Program-made: the position numbers and the translations under genes
Part shown: piece after piece, positions 21,022-30,457 of the stretch
How positions within the stretch are numbered: position 1 is the stretch's first letter
How the letters are laid out: every line of letters begins with the position of its first letter
The notes under the pieces: model-generated
What the model saw: the letters and a program-made list of their open reading frames with translations, nothing else
What the model was told of the DNA's origin: nothing
Databases searched by the model: none
Origin: PALSA-607 sp963825425
GTDB taxonomy: Bacteria; Actinomycetota; Actinomycetes; Acidothermales; Acidothermaceae
DNA: 64,000 bases
Direction of reading: 5' to 3'
Assembly (NCBI GenBank): GCA_963825425.1
Contig: CAWGTF010000013.1
Location: forward strand, 248,001 to 312,000

Positions 21022-21451
21022 CTATCGGACGACGACCACCGGGCAGCTCGCGTGGTGAACGCAGTGATCGCTGACTGACCCGAGCAACATCTCCGCAAAC
21101 CCGCCGTGCCCGCGCGATCCCACGACGAGGAGGTCCGCGCTCTTCGAGCGCTCGACCAGCACGACGGCCGGGGCTCCGTTCGACGACGGACGTGCGCAGC
21201 CGCTGCGCCGGCAGGTCGATGCCACTCGCCGCCTTCTCGACGACGTCTTGCGCCTCGTGCTCGGGGTTGTAGCCGCCAACCACGAGCGGCAGCCCGTACG
21301 ACATGGGTCGGGCCCACACGATCAGCAGCTCGAGGGTGCCGCCGGTTGCCCGAGCCTGCTCGGCCGCCCAGGCGGTGGCTTTCACGCTCTCGCTGGATCC
21401 ATCGACGCCCACCACGATGTGCGGGCGAGCTATGTCTGCATCCGTGCTCAT
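21022..21451 (-). CDS. Universal stress protein (one frameshift)
   Basis: This is a single UspA domain of about 143 residues. The ATG at 21451 follows an AGGAGAGG site. It begins HIVVGVDGSSESVKATAWA and ends with the ATP-binding signature GSRGHGGFAEMLLGSVSDH, then CPVVVVR. One base must be changed near 21170 to join the halves. It starts 22 bases after the lysine-tail ParB-like gene and is the last gene of the CHAD/ParA operon. Such proteins bind ATP and are typically induced by hypoxia or starvation in actinobacteria. No DevR-box was seen directly upstream. Confidence 0.85.
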
Positions 21452-21473
21452 GACCTCTCCTCGATGTCGTGGG

Positions 21474-22110
21474 TCAGGCAGAAGGGCTCTCGAGTTGCGC
21501 GCCCGCCTCTGGTGCCGGCGGCGCGGTGAGGGCCGCGGCCGGCGCCTTCTTGGCCAGGATCTTCTTGGCAGTCTTTGCCGGCGCCGTCTTCTTGGCCGGC
21601 GCGGTCTTCTTGGCCGGCGCGGTCTTCTTGGCCGGCGCGGTCTTCTTGGCTGGCGCCGTCTTCTTGGCCGGCGCGGTCTTCTTCGGCGGCTGCCACCTTC
21701 TTCACTGGTGCGCCGGTCGGCAACACGGTGCCAGCCAAGTCGATCAGCCGGCACGGGATGTCGGTGTTCTCGTTGACCCAAAAGCTCGCGCAGACCCGGT
21801 GATACCCATCCGCGATCTGCAACGGAAAGCCGCGCAGGAGGTCGCCACGCACCAGCAGGACCGGCGACAGCGCGCGGCCTTTCCGGATCTTTCGCAGATC
21901 AGACGCAACGTGCGGATTCTCGGTCGACAGCAGGGGTTCCCTCGAGGCGCGCAGCAGGTCCTTGGCTTTGTAGTGCGCGACCGGTGCCGCCTGCAACTGC
22001 GCGATCAGCGACGCCAGGAGCCGGTCGTCACCAACCAGCAGGGACAGATAACTCGACGCTGCCGGATAGTCGTGCGCGTCCGGGGCGTTCTTCCAGATCA
22101 CTTGCGCCAT
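21474..22110 (-). CDS. ParB-like-domain protein with lysine/alanine repeat tail (one frameshift)
   Basis: This protein has about 212 residues in two parts. The N-terminal 140 residues (starting MAQVIWKNAPDAHDYPAA) include PVLLVRGDLLRGFPLQIADG then YHRVCA, which resembles the ParB/sulfiredoxin-fold nucleotide-binding signature. The tail is a series of KKTAPA units ending KTAKKILAKKAPAAALTAPP. It is seen only after correcting one extra base near 21686; uncorrected, the tail reads as acidic EEDRAGQEDGA repeats. Lysine-rich AKP tails of this sort bind DNA or polyphosphate in histone-H1-like and PhaM-type proteins. It follows the ParA gene by 66 bases, suggesting it is the ATPase partner. Function is inferred. 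Confidence 0.6.
21586..21675 (-). repeat. Five 18-bp tandem repeats encoding KKTAPA
   Basis: Five consecutive 18-base units occur (plus-strand form GTCTTCTTGGCCGGCGCG), four identical and one with two substitutions, with degenerate partial units on both sides. In the corrected minus-strand frame each unit encodes APAKKT. The repeats form the basic tail of the ParB-like protein. Unit length and perfect in-frame periodicity argue for a protein tail, not a CRISPR or non-coding repeat. Confidence 0.9.
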
Positions 22111-22176
22111 CGGGTTTCCCTCGATCGTGAAGGCCAGCCAATCGACGTCCCCATGATGCCCTAACTGGCACGGCCC

Positions 22177-22932
22177 TCACGAGCTTCCCAGCTGCCCCAG
22201 ATCCCGGGCCTCCGCCCACAGCGCCACGTATGCGCGCGCGGCCTCGCTCGAGGGCGCGGAGACGACGACCGGCTCGCGCCTCGGGCCCATGTTCTCCACC
22301 ACGGCAGCGGCCGGTATCGCGGCGTCGGCAATCCCGCGGCGTCCGTCACGAAGCGCCGCCATCGACTCGCGGTGCAGCTTCTTGCGCCGATCGACCATCG
22401 AGAAGAATGCCAGGACGGCGGGACGCGGCGCCTTCGCCGCTGCGACGAAGTCGATGAGCTGGTCGTAGGTCCGGACGGCGAGTGTCGTGGGGATCAACGG
22501 CACCAGCAGGGCGTCGGTCGCACGCAGGACGCTTTCGGACACCAGCGAAACGCTGGGCGGGCAGTCGAGGAACACGACGTCGTAATCAGCCGCGACGGTC
22601 GTCAGCAACTCGGTGATTCGCCGGGTCGGGCTCTTGCCATGGTCTAGCGCGAGATCCATGTTCCGGTAGGAGAAGTCGGCAGGAAGCAAGTCGAGGTTGT
22701 CGTAGTCGGTGGCCTTCACCGGGTCGTCCATGCCGGTGCGACCTCTGACCAATGCTTTGGCCCCACCCGATACACCTGACTTGATACGGAACAGAAAGGT
22801 CGCTGCCCCTTGGGGATCGAGATCCCAGAGCAGGGTGCGGTGTCCGTCGCGCGCGGCCAGGTACGCAAGGTTGACGGCGGCTGAGGTTTTGCCGACGCCA
22901 CCCTTGATGTTGTACGTCGCGAAGACCTTCAC
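22177..22932 (-). CDS. ParA/MinD-type partition ATPase
   Basis: This cytoplasmic ATPase of 251 residues is of the kind that positions DNA or protein cargo by a gradient on the nucleoid. The deviant Walker A motif KGGVGKT is at residues 10-16 with the signature Lys10, Walker A' is WDLDPQG and Walker B is VVFLDCPPS. The frame is intact. Its GTG start overlaps the stop of the CYTH-CHAD gene (GTGA), implying translational coupling. The lysine-tailed ParB-like gene follows 66 bases later. No parS-like repeats or replication genes are seen nearby, so an orphan cargo-positioning role is more likely than plasmid or chromosome partition. Confidence 0.85.
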   Translation of the reverse strand: MKVFATYNIKGGVGKTSAAVNLAYLAARDGHRTLLWDLDPQGAATFLFRIKSGVSGGAKALVRGRTGMDDPVKATDYDNLDLLPADFSYRNMDLALDHGKSPTRRITELLTTVAADYDVVFLDCPPSVSLVSESVLRATDALLVPLIPTTLAVRTYDQLIDFVAAAKAPRPAVLAFFSMVDRRKKLHRESMAALRDGRRGIADAAIPAAAVVENMGPRREPVVVSAPSSEAARAYVALWAEARDLGQLGSS

Positions 22933-24592
22933 GACGCACGCTCGTACAGAGCGGCGAGATGCGCCCGTGGCTGCGGGCCGGCAAAGCGCTCGAACAGCAG
23001 CGCGAACGTGCCGCGTGCGACGATCTGCCGCTCGCCGAGTCGGTCGGCGAGCCGACCCATCGCCATGACGGCCTCGACGGTCGCGGTGTTCGATGCGTCC
23101 GCGGCGAGCATCTGCGCAGCGAACGTCCTGATCGCATGCTGCTGCACCTCTGTGTCCTGGAACTCACCAAGACAGTCCTGCAGTTTCTTGAGGTCGTCGA
23201 TCAGCGCACGCTGCGCGGCGGCATTGTGCAGCGACCCGAAGATCTCCAGCGAATACCGCAGCTCCTTGCACCGCTTGCGCAGATCGTGCAGATCACTTGG
23301 CGGGGAGTCGGCGCCAATGCGCGCGCCAGCTTTGATGACTCGCTTGAAGGCTCGGGTGACTGCCGACTTTGCCACCGAGTCGACCTGCGTTCCGGTTGGT
23401 CGCGCCGCGCCGACCTCGTCGGTCGGCAGCTCACCGTCGGTCGATACCGCGGCCCACGCGGCGAACGCGCGTTTCGCTCGAACGGACCGAAACGTTCGCA
23501 CCAGCACCACGTGCTGCCGCTGCCTGCGCCGCGACGAGGAAGCCGCGAAACGGTTCCAACTGCGAGGCATCCCAGCCCGGAGCGGTCACCTCCGCGGCCA
23601 GCTCGTCGAGACCGAGTAGGTACACATCGAGATCGCGCATGGGCGTCGTCAGATCGCCGAGCCACTTCAGCGCGACGATCGCAGCCTCTGTCTGCGCGAC
23701 GGGCAATGCACCCTGGGTCACCTTGAGAGTCGAACGTGCGCGCCGCACCGCAACCCGCAAATCGTGCAGGAACTCGGTGTCAGTACCGGCGACGACACCA
23801 GGCAGGTTGCGCTGTGCAGCATCGAGCAGCGCTCGCATGATCCGGCGCACTGCGTACTCCGTCGGCATGTTTGCGCTCAGAGCGATGTCGAGCTTGCTCG
23901 AGTAGTCACCTGGGGTGCGACCGGTCGCGGTCAGTGCCTCGGCAAGCGCTGACTTATCGGACGACGTAAGGCCGGGCACCTTCGCGATGATCCGAGCCGT
24001 AACTGCCGCTTCCGCTGAGTAGCCGCGTGACGCGACCACGCTCACCCGCGAGCGCGTGCTGCCGGCCTCGCCAGACCGACCACCCACGGGATGTTCGATG
24101 ACAACCCTGGCGACCGTCTTCTCGTCGTCGTTGCGCACCCGATAGCTGCGGACGACAAATCGCTGCGTCGCCACCGGGAGCAGCGCGCGCATCTCGACCA
24201 CCGGCTCGAGGAGGCTACGCATCGGGCCTGCTGGCACAACCGCGTCGAGCGGATACGCAGCCCGAGCGAGTGGTGTGCGTTTGCGGCGGTGCGGCGACGG
24301 TGAGCACATCGTCGCGGGTCGTCAGTGTCAACCGCCCGCTCCCAGCGGCCTTCGATCGCTCGGTGCGCTGCAACGCGAACCCGGCCCGGTGCAGTCGCCA
24401 GTCAAATGTGTCGAACCACGTGCGGCGAAGGCTCGACGTGGTCTCAGCAACCACCCCGACGTGCCTTCCGGGTCGACCCGCAGCGCGTGCAAGGGCCTCC
24501 TGCACAGCGCGATCAATGTCGGCTGCGCCGTCAGCGGCCACGAACTCGCGGTCGGCGACCAGCACAGAAATCCTCTCAGCGGTGCGCCGCAC
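22929..24592 (-). CDS. CYTH-CHAD domain protein (about three frameshifts)
   Basis: This protein of about 555 residues has an N-terminal CYTH-like region (RRTWFDTFDWRLHRAGFALQ, matching the YYDTxDxRL type) and a long helical CHAD domain. CHAD is recognised by its conserved His and basic residues: FLHDLRVAVRRARSTLKV in the first half, and LHDLRKRCKELRYSLEIF with KLQDCLGEFQDTEVQ in the second. CHAD proteins bind polyphosphate and localise to polyphosphate granules; CYTH domains act on triphosphates. The start is taken as the GTG at 24592, although a GTG a few codons later is possible. Frame changes near 24240, 24040 and 23470 are needed. The stop overlaps the ParA start. Confidence 0.82.
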
Positions 24593-24647
24593 TGTACCGG
24601 CCGCCTGACGCCACGGGCAACGACGGCGCGGACACTACGCTGGACAC

Positions 24648-24965
24648 ATGCCTATTCCTGCATACGCCGTGGCGGGTGACGCCGACGGCACCCCCACGAC
24701 GGCGACCTGCACACACTTGGCCACCATCACGGACGTGGCGCCGTCGAGCACCCGCGGCTGCGAGGAGTGCTTGCGCGAAGGCAGCCGCTGGGTGCACCTG
24801 CGTGAGTGCCTCCAATGCGGCAACGTGGCGTGTTGCGACGACTCCCCCCGTCGGCACGCGACCGCCCATTTCCATGCCTCGTCGCACCCGATTGTCCGCT
24901 CGCTCGAACCACGCGAAGAGTGGGCCTGGTGTTACCCGGATTCGCTCTTCCTGCTGCCGGCCTGA
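24648..24965 (+). CDS. UBP-type zinc finger protein
   Basis: This is a stand-alone zinc finger of the ubiquitin-hydrolase (ZnF-UBP) type, 105 residues. The Cys/His ligands are clear: CTHL near the start, GCEECLREG, VHLRECLQCGNVACCDDS, RHATAHFHASSHPIVRSLEP and WAWCYPD. In eukaryotes this fold binds the C-terminal tail of ubiquitin. Free-standing bacterial versions are common in actinobacteria and have no settled role. It ends 19 bases before the DevS-like kinase and is probably co-transcribed, suggesting a redox or stress role in the same pathway. Confidence 0.85.
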   Translation: MPIPAYAVAGDADGTPTTATCTHLATITDVAPSSTRGCEECLREGSRWVHLRECLQCGNVACCDDSPRRHATAHFHASSHPIVRSLEPREEWAWCYPDSLFLLPA

Positions 24966-24984
24966 TCTGGTGCAGGATGGTGCC

Positions 24985-26632
24985 GTGGACAGCGGCGATG
25001 CAGTGAGCTCGGCGGAGCAAGCACAGCAGAGTCAACGAGACCTGCTCGACGCGCTCCTCGGAATCGGCACCGGCCTTGACCTGCAGACGGTTCTGCACCG
25101 CATCGTCGAGGCAGCCGTCCGACTGGTCGACGCGCGGTACGGAGCGCTCGGTGTCATCGACGAAATGCGGCGGCTGTCGCAATTCCTCACGGTCGGCATC
25201 GATGACGCGACGGCGGCGCAGATCGGTCCGCTGCCACGCGGCGGCGGCATCCTCGGATTGCTCATCAACGACCCGCAGCCACTGCGTCTGCATGACCTCA
25301 ACGACCACCCAGCCGCGTTCGGCTTTCCGGCCCACCACCCGCCGATGAGAAGCTTTCTCGGCGTCCCGATCCGAGTGCGCAGACGAGGTGTTCGGGGACC
25401 TCTACCTCACCGAGAAAGCTGGGGGTGTCGACTTCGACGACGAGGACGAGCGCGTCGTCCTCGCCCTGGCCGCAGCGGCGGGAGTCGCGATCGAGAATGC
25501 GAGGCTCTACGAGGACGTCCAGCATCGCGAGCGCTGGTTGCAAGCGTCCGCCGAGGTGACAACAGCCCTCCTGTCTGGCAGCGAGCCGGAGGAGGTGCTG
25601 CAGCTACTCGCCGCCCGTGCCAGAGACCTAGCAGAGGCTGACTTCGCCGCGATTGTGCTACCGCTCGGTGACAGTCTGGTGATCGAGGTCGCTGAAGGCG
25701 CGGCCGCCGCACACGTCGTCGGCAGGCGCATCGATCCAAAGGCGTCCCTGATCGGCGATGCCTTGCTCGGTGGCACCACGGTCGCGATCGACGACATCCA
25801 CAAGAGCCCACACTGGCCAAACAACTCCGAGGCGCTGGACGAGTTTGGACCGGTCATCATCGTGCCGCTCGTCGCTGGTGAGGCCCGGCATGGCGTGCTC
25901 TGGGTCGGCAACCTCATCGGCGGCCGCCATTTCCGCGCCGCGCATCAGGCGATGCTCGAGGCTTTCGCCGATCAGGCCGCCCTCGGTCTCGAGCTGGCCC
26001 GCCAGCGTCGCGAGACCGAACATCTCAGCCTGTTCCGCGACCGCGACCGGATCGCCCGCGACCTGCACGACACCGTCATCCAGCGGCTGTTCGCAACGGG
26101 CATGCAGCTCGAGGGCTCGATGCGTTACATGACCGGGCCGGAAGCGTCGGAGCGCGTCCAGGGCGCCGTCAGCGATCTCGACAAGACCATCAAGGAGATC
26201 CGCTCGACGATCTACTCGCTACAACGGTCCGATCGTTCGCGCTCGAGCAGCTTGCGAGCCCGCATCGTCGAGCTGATCGAGGAACTCACGCCAGCTATCG
26301 GCTTCGCGCCCACGTTGCGTCTCGAGGGTCTCGTCGACACTCGCGTCTCGAAAGATGTCGCCGACAACCTGCTGCCGGCCTTGCGGGAAGCGTTGTCCAA
26401 CATCGCCCGGCACGCCCACGCCAGCCGCGCCGACGTCTCCGTCGTGGTCGACGACGAGTGGACCACCTTGACCGTCAGTGACAACGGCGTCGGGATTCCG
26501 GGCGACGGGCGGCGCAGCGGACTCGCCAACCTCGGGGCGCGGGCGAAGAGCTTGGGCGGGACCTTCGTCGCGCACTCGGTGCCGGAGGGTGGTGCCGAAC
26601 TCGTGTGGCGGGTGCCGGTCGGGGACGCCTGA
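24985..26632 (+). CDS. devS: DevS/DosS-like GAF-GAF sensor histidine kinase (one frameshift)
   Basis: This is an oxygen/redox-responsive kinase of about 549 residues. Two GAF domains (about residues 25-170 and 185-345) are followed by a HisKA_3 dimerisation domain with the H-box DRIARDLHDTVIQRLFATG and an HATPase domain (ALREALSNIARHAHASRADV, VSDNGVGIPG, GLANLGARAKSLGG). The segment GFPAHHPPMRSFLGVPIRVR in the first GAF corresponds to the DevS/DosT region that carries the haem-ligating His. The GTG at 24985 is preferred (weak AGGATGG upstream). One extra A at about 25381 breaks RVRDEVFGDLYLTEK and is probably a sequencing error. The DevR-like regulator follows 72 bases downstream. Confidence 0.92.
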
Positions 26633-26704
26633 GACGGCCCGACCCAGATACGGTAGAGATGAGCCCGTCGGCCTGGCGGGAAGGGCAGCCGTTTGGGAGG
26701 TCTG

Positions 26705-27380
26705 GTGTCTACCACCGAGGGCCAGATCACCGTGTTTCTGCTCGACGATCACGAAGTCGTGCGGCGCGGTGTCAAGGAGCTTCTTGAGTCTGAGTCCGAC
26801 ATCGTCGTTATCGGTGAGGGCTCGACCGCCGCCGAGGCGCTCGCCCGCGTCCCCGCGCTACGCCCCCAGGTCGCCGTACTCGACGTCCGGCTGCCGGATG
26901 GCGACGGGGTCAGCGTGTGCCGCGAGCTTCGCTCCAAACTGCCCGACCTTACGTGTCTCGATGCTGACCTCCTTCGCCGACGATGACGCGCTGTACGACG
27001 CGATCCTGGCCGGCGCCGCAGGATACGTGCTCAAGCAGATCAAGGGCAGTGACCTGGTGAACGCCGTTCGGACCGTCGCCGTAGGCGGCTCGCTGCTCGA
27101 TGCGAAGACGACGGCCCGAATCATGCAGCGGCTGCGCGACGACGCGGCAGACCGCGAGAAGGCCGACCCGTTCGCCGCACTCACCAGCCAGGAGCACCGG
27201 ATCCTCGACCTCATTGGCGAGGGCCTCACGAACCGGCAGATCGGCGAGCGGATGTTTCTCGCCGAGAAGACGGTGAAGAACTACGTCTCGTCGCTGCTCG
27301 CCAAACTCGGCCTCGAACGCCGCACTCAGGCGGCGATCCTCGCCACCGAAAGCAAACAGGACAAGCACGTCACGCCGTAG
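26705..27380 (+). CDS. devR: DevR/DosR-like response regulator (one frameshift)
   Basis: This is a NarL-family regulator of about 225 residues. The GTG at 26705 has GGGAGG four bases upstream. In the receiver domain the acidic pocket is Asp14/Asp15 and the phospho-acceptor is Asp60 (VLDVRLPDGDG), with the conserved Lys in YVLKQIKG. The output LuxR-type helix-turn-helix (LTSQEHRILDLIGEGLTNRQ, then FLAEKTVKNYVSSLLAKLG) is almost the DevR recognition helix, including the Lys and Asn residues of EKTVKN that contact the DevR box. A base near 26952 must be removed to join the halves. Its stop overlaps the convergent pta stop by 11 bases. It is the likely activator of the box-bearing genes in this window. 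Confidence 0.92.
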
Positions 27381-29469
27381 TGTCCGCCATCTCGAACTGC
27401 TGCGCCTGAATCGCGGTAATCGCGACGGTGTTGACGATGTCAGCAACCGAGGCGCCACGTGAGAGGTCATTGACCGGACGCCGCAGCCCCTGCAGGACGG
27501 GGCCGATGGCCACCGCACCGGCCGAGCGTTGGACCGCCTTGTACGTCGTGTTCCCGGTATTGAGATCGGGAAAGATGAGCACGTTCGCGTGGCCGGCAAC
27601 GGCATCGCCCGGCAGCTTCGACGCCGCCACACTGGGGTCGACCGCCGCGTCGTACTGGATCGGGCCCGGTGAGGGGCAGATCGGGCCGCAACGCAGCCAC
27701 CAGTTTGGTCGCCGCCCGCACCTTCTCCACCTCCGACGCCGGTCCCGGAAGTCCCGGTGGAGTAGGAGACCATCGCCAACACTGGTTCGATGCCGAACGC
27801 GGCAGCCGTTTCGGCGGTGCGCACCGCGATGTCCGCCAGCTGGCCGGCGTCCGGATCCAGATTGACCGCACAGTCGGCGAAGACCAGCACCTTGTGCGGC
27901 AGGCACATGAAGAACGCGCTCGACACCAGGGCCGCATCCGGTGCGGTCTTGATGATCTCCAGGGCGGGCCGGACGGTATTGGCTGTCGTGTGGGCGGCAC
28001 CGGACACCATGCCGTCGACCCGGCCGGTGTGCACCAACATCGTCGCGAAGTACGTGCTGTCACCCATCAGATCCCACGCCGCGTCCGCCGTCACGCCCTT
28101 GTGAGCGCGCAGCGCGACATAGAGGTCGGCGAACTCTTTGCGCAGACGGTGACGTCGTCGGGTCGATCACCAGCGTGTCCGCCAAGTGCAACCCCAGCAT
28201 TTCGACCCGAGCCGCTACCCGCGAAGGGTTGCCCAGCAGCGTCAAGGACACGACGTTTTGGTGTCCGAGTTCCTCCGCCGCGCGCAGTACCCGGTCGTCA
28301 TCTGCCTCAGGCAACACGATGGAACGCCGATTGCGGCGGGCTCGCTCGAGCAAGCCCGAGGAGAACATCAAGGGCGTAATGACATCAGTGCGGGTGAGCC
28401 GGATTCGCGCGGTGAGCTCCTCGGCGTCTACCGAGCTAGCGAACTGCCCGAGCGCGGCCGCGATCTTCCGCCGGCTGCCCGGTCGAATCTCGCCGCGTAC
28501 GCCCTCCAATACGTGCAGCGCCTCATATGTGTCCATCTCGACCGCAACAACGGGGATTCCCGAGGGCTCGAGCAGCGCGAGCGTCGCTGGGTCGAGCTCG
28601 AGTCCGCAAGTGAGGACAATGCCGGACGGCGTTGGCAACGAAGGACTCAGCGCTGCTGCGCTCATCGCGACAGCGAGGTCGCCGCGATCGCCCGACGCGA
28701 CCAGCAACGTGCCGTTCAAGAGTCTTGGCAACAGGTTCTGGATGTACCCCGAGCCCGCGAGATAGGCCTCGACCTCGCGGTGCATCGCGGCGCCGGCACC
28801 CGCAAGCACCGTCGCACCCAGTGCGTTCACCAGCTCGTCGATGGTCAACGCCGAAAGGACCGGCAGATCGGGAAGTACGTAGACCGGCGCTTGCTCGGTC
28901 GAACCAACTGGCGCCGCGCGTAACTGATCGATCATGGTCGGATCGACCCGATTCAGAAACGTCGCGATCAGCGCGCAGCCGTGGTCGAGCAGCAGCTCCT
29001 GCGAACCCCTGCTCGCGATCGAGAGGGCCTCCACGTCTTTGCCGTAGCCCGACACCACGTTCACCACAGGTGTGGCGAGGTTGACCGCCAACTCCGCGTT
29101 GAGCGCCAGCTCGGTGGCAGCCGTTGGCCCCGTGTAGTCGGTGCCCAGGCACAGCACGAAGTCGAACTTGTCACGGAGGCGGGAGAAGTGATCGGCGATC
29201 TGGGCGATCAGTCGCGGTGTGCCGCCGTCGCGCTCGACGCGTGCCGCATCGGCGTACGTGAACGCGTACGAGTCCTCGTAGTCCAGCTCGAGCCGGTAGC
29301 GCTGCCGGAGCAGTTCGATAAGCGGATCTGGCGCCGGATTCGATGCGATGACCGGACGAAAGACGGCGACCCGCTCGACCTGGCGGGTGAGTAGTTCCAT
29401 GAGGCCCAGCGCGACGACAGCCTTGCCGGACCGTGCCTGCATCGATGTCACGTAGAGCGCGTTAGGCAT
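27370..29469 (-). CDS. pta: Phosphate acetyltransferase, long form (two or more frameshifts)
   Basis: This enzyme converts acetyl-CoA and phosphate to acetyl-phosphate and CoA, the step before acetate kinase. AAGGAGG precedes the ATG at 29469. The protein is about 700 residues, the long type: an N-terminal P-loop/BioD-like region (ALYVTSMQARSGKAVVALGL), a DRTGG-type middle, and the C-terminal catalytic domain (RSIVLPEADDDRVLRAAEEL, GAAHTTANTVRPALEIIKT, VLIFPDLNTGNTTYKAVQRS). Frame changes near 28130 and 27700 are needed. With AckA at 58915-59976 and the phosphoketolase it completes a pathway yielding ATP from acetyl-phosphate. No DevR-like box was seen in the 50 bases upstream. Confidence 0.92.
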
Positions 29470-29518
29470 CTGCCCTCCTTAGCTGGTCTCCGTTGTACAC
29501 GGTGGGTGCCGGGCGCAG

Positions 29519-29550
29519 ATGAGGGCCCTCGCGTGGGCGGGGGCCCTCAT
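29519..29550 (-). terminator. Hairpin terminator of the duplicated membrane-protein gene (copy 1)
   Basis: ATGAGGGCCC at 29519-29528 pairs perfectly with GGGCCCTCAT at 29541-29550 around a 12-base loop, 17 bases beyond the stop codon. There is no U-tract, as is common in high-GC actinobacteria. The same hairpin is present in copy 2. Confidence 0.7.
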
Positions 29551-29567
29551 CCTCGGTGCGGTCGCCG

Positions 29568-30158
29568 TTACGGTTCGACGGGAGCCGGGGTCCGCGCACC
29601 GAGCTTGGGGAGCAACTCCGCCGCCGGGTCGGTCCGGCGCAGGTGCACCAGTCCCAGACCAGCCAGCACCAGCAAGAACCCGGCCCCGATGAACGCCACC
29701 ACAGCGGCGGTCAGCGCGTACTGGGCCATCTTCCAAAACGCGTACCCGTTCAGCAGCAGACCACGCAACGTCTCACCCTTGAACATGGTGTTCACGGTGT
29801 CCGCGAGCTTGGTGTTCGTCGGGTCAGTCTGCGCCTGAGCGGACAGCTGCGAGTACGTCTTCCCGCCACCGATCTTCTGCAAGTGCACCGCGATGAAATG
29901 ATCGGCGTAGGTCTCCGCCTGCGCGCCGTTGGTCATCTGCTGGCCGGCGTACTTGGTCATGTACGGCTTGATCGCCGGGTCAGAAATCGCCGCCGAACCC
30001 GCCGCCGGGAAGATGATCTGCTGCTGCGACAACTGCGTCTTGACCTGGTTGTCGATGAAATTGTGAGCCCACAAACCCAACAACCCGACCACCACCAGGA
30101 CAGCCGCCAAAACCAGGCCTCCCGCTGTCAACAATGCATCAAAAGTCTTACGGCGCAT
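29568..30158 (-). CDS. Two-helix membrane protein of unknown function (copy 1, intact)
   Basis: This membrane protein of 196 residues is not a family I recognise. AAGGAGG six bases upstream sets the ATG at 30158. A helix at about residues 10-32 (LVLAAVLVVVGLLGLWAHNF) and another near residues 145-170 (ALTAAVVAFIGAGFLLVLAG) flank a polar, probably extracytoplasmic domain of about 110 residues (KTQLSQQQIIFPAAGSAAIS, FIAVHLQKIGGGKTYSQLSA). The C-terminal tail is short and cytoplasmic. A DevR-like box lies 93 bases upstream, suggesting hypoxic induction. The gene is duplicated at 55592-56184, where it is frameshifted. It might be an envelope stress protein, but that is a guess. Confidence 0.75.
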   Translation of the reverse strand: MRRKTFDALLTAGGLVLAAVLVVVGLLGLWAHNFIDNQVKTQLSQQQIIFPAAGSAAISDPAIKPYMTKYAGQQMTNGAQAETYADHFIAVHLQKIGGGKTYSQLSAQAQTDPTNTKLADTVNTMFKGETLRGLLLNGYAFWKMAQYALTAAVVAFIGAGFLLVLAGLGLVHLRRTDPAAELLPKLGARTPAPVEP

Positions 30159-30250
30159 GACGACCTCCTTCATAGGAGCCGGACCATCCGGCGAACAACC
30201 GTCGAACCTTGCACCACCGATACTCGACAACACCCGCCGCACCGGCCGTA

Positions 30251-30264
30251 CCGACGAAGGTCCC
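30251..30264 (-). promoter_or_regulatory. DevR-box-like site upstream of the membrane-protein gene (copy 1)
   Basis: GGGACCTTCGTCGG on the minus strand matches 10 of 14 positions of the DevR core GGGACTWWAGTCCC. Its centre is 99.5 bases from the ATG at 30158. The site is conserved in the second copy of the repeat. Confidence 0.45.
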
Positions 30265-30380
30265 GCCCACGCGATGCCATAGACCCCAGTTCACCCGGGA
30301 CAAAGTCGACTGCAGCGGGTCCGTGCGCTGGAGTGTTCGCGCTCGGCATCCCGGCGCAGGGCAAGTTGTCACAAGAACCC

Positions 30381-30394
30381 GGGACCATTGACTC
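30381..30394 (+). promoter_or_regulatory. DevR-box-like site upstream of the nitroreductase gene
   Basis: GGGACCATTGACTC matches 10 of 14 core positions and has an intact GGGAC half. Its centre lies 70.5 bases from the ATG at 30458. The rest of the 30305-30457 gap shows no open frame of note. Confidence 0.45.
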
Positions 30395-30457
30395 GACCAA
30401 CCGCCCGCCGTCCTGTCGATGCTGGTGGATAGGAGATTGGTCCGATAGGAGTCAGCC

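Larger units (their letters stand above)
29517..30304 (-). repeat. 788-bp direct repeat, copy 1
   Basis: This segment is nearly identical to 55541-56329, in the same orientation. It covers a hairpin terminator, a whole membrane-protein gene and its upstream region with a DevR-like box. The two copies differ by scattered substitutions and a few one-base indels, about 97% identical by eye. Flanking sequence is unrelated on both sides. No transposase, terminal inverted repeat or target duplication was seen. Confidence 0.9.

Noticed and set aside
21586..21675. Short tandem repeats considered as a CRISPR array or minisatellite
   Set aside because: Units are 18 bases with no spacers and encode a regular KKTAPA tail in frame.
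22177..22932. ParA gene considered as evidence of a plasmid or of the chromosome origin
   Set aside because: No dnaA, rep, gyrase, recF or classical parB with helix-turn-helix is nearby, and no parS-like cluster was noticed.
29517..30304. The duplicated module considered as an insertion sequence
   Set aside because: There is no transposase, terminal inverted repeat or target-site duplication; the only gene is a small membrane protein.
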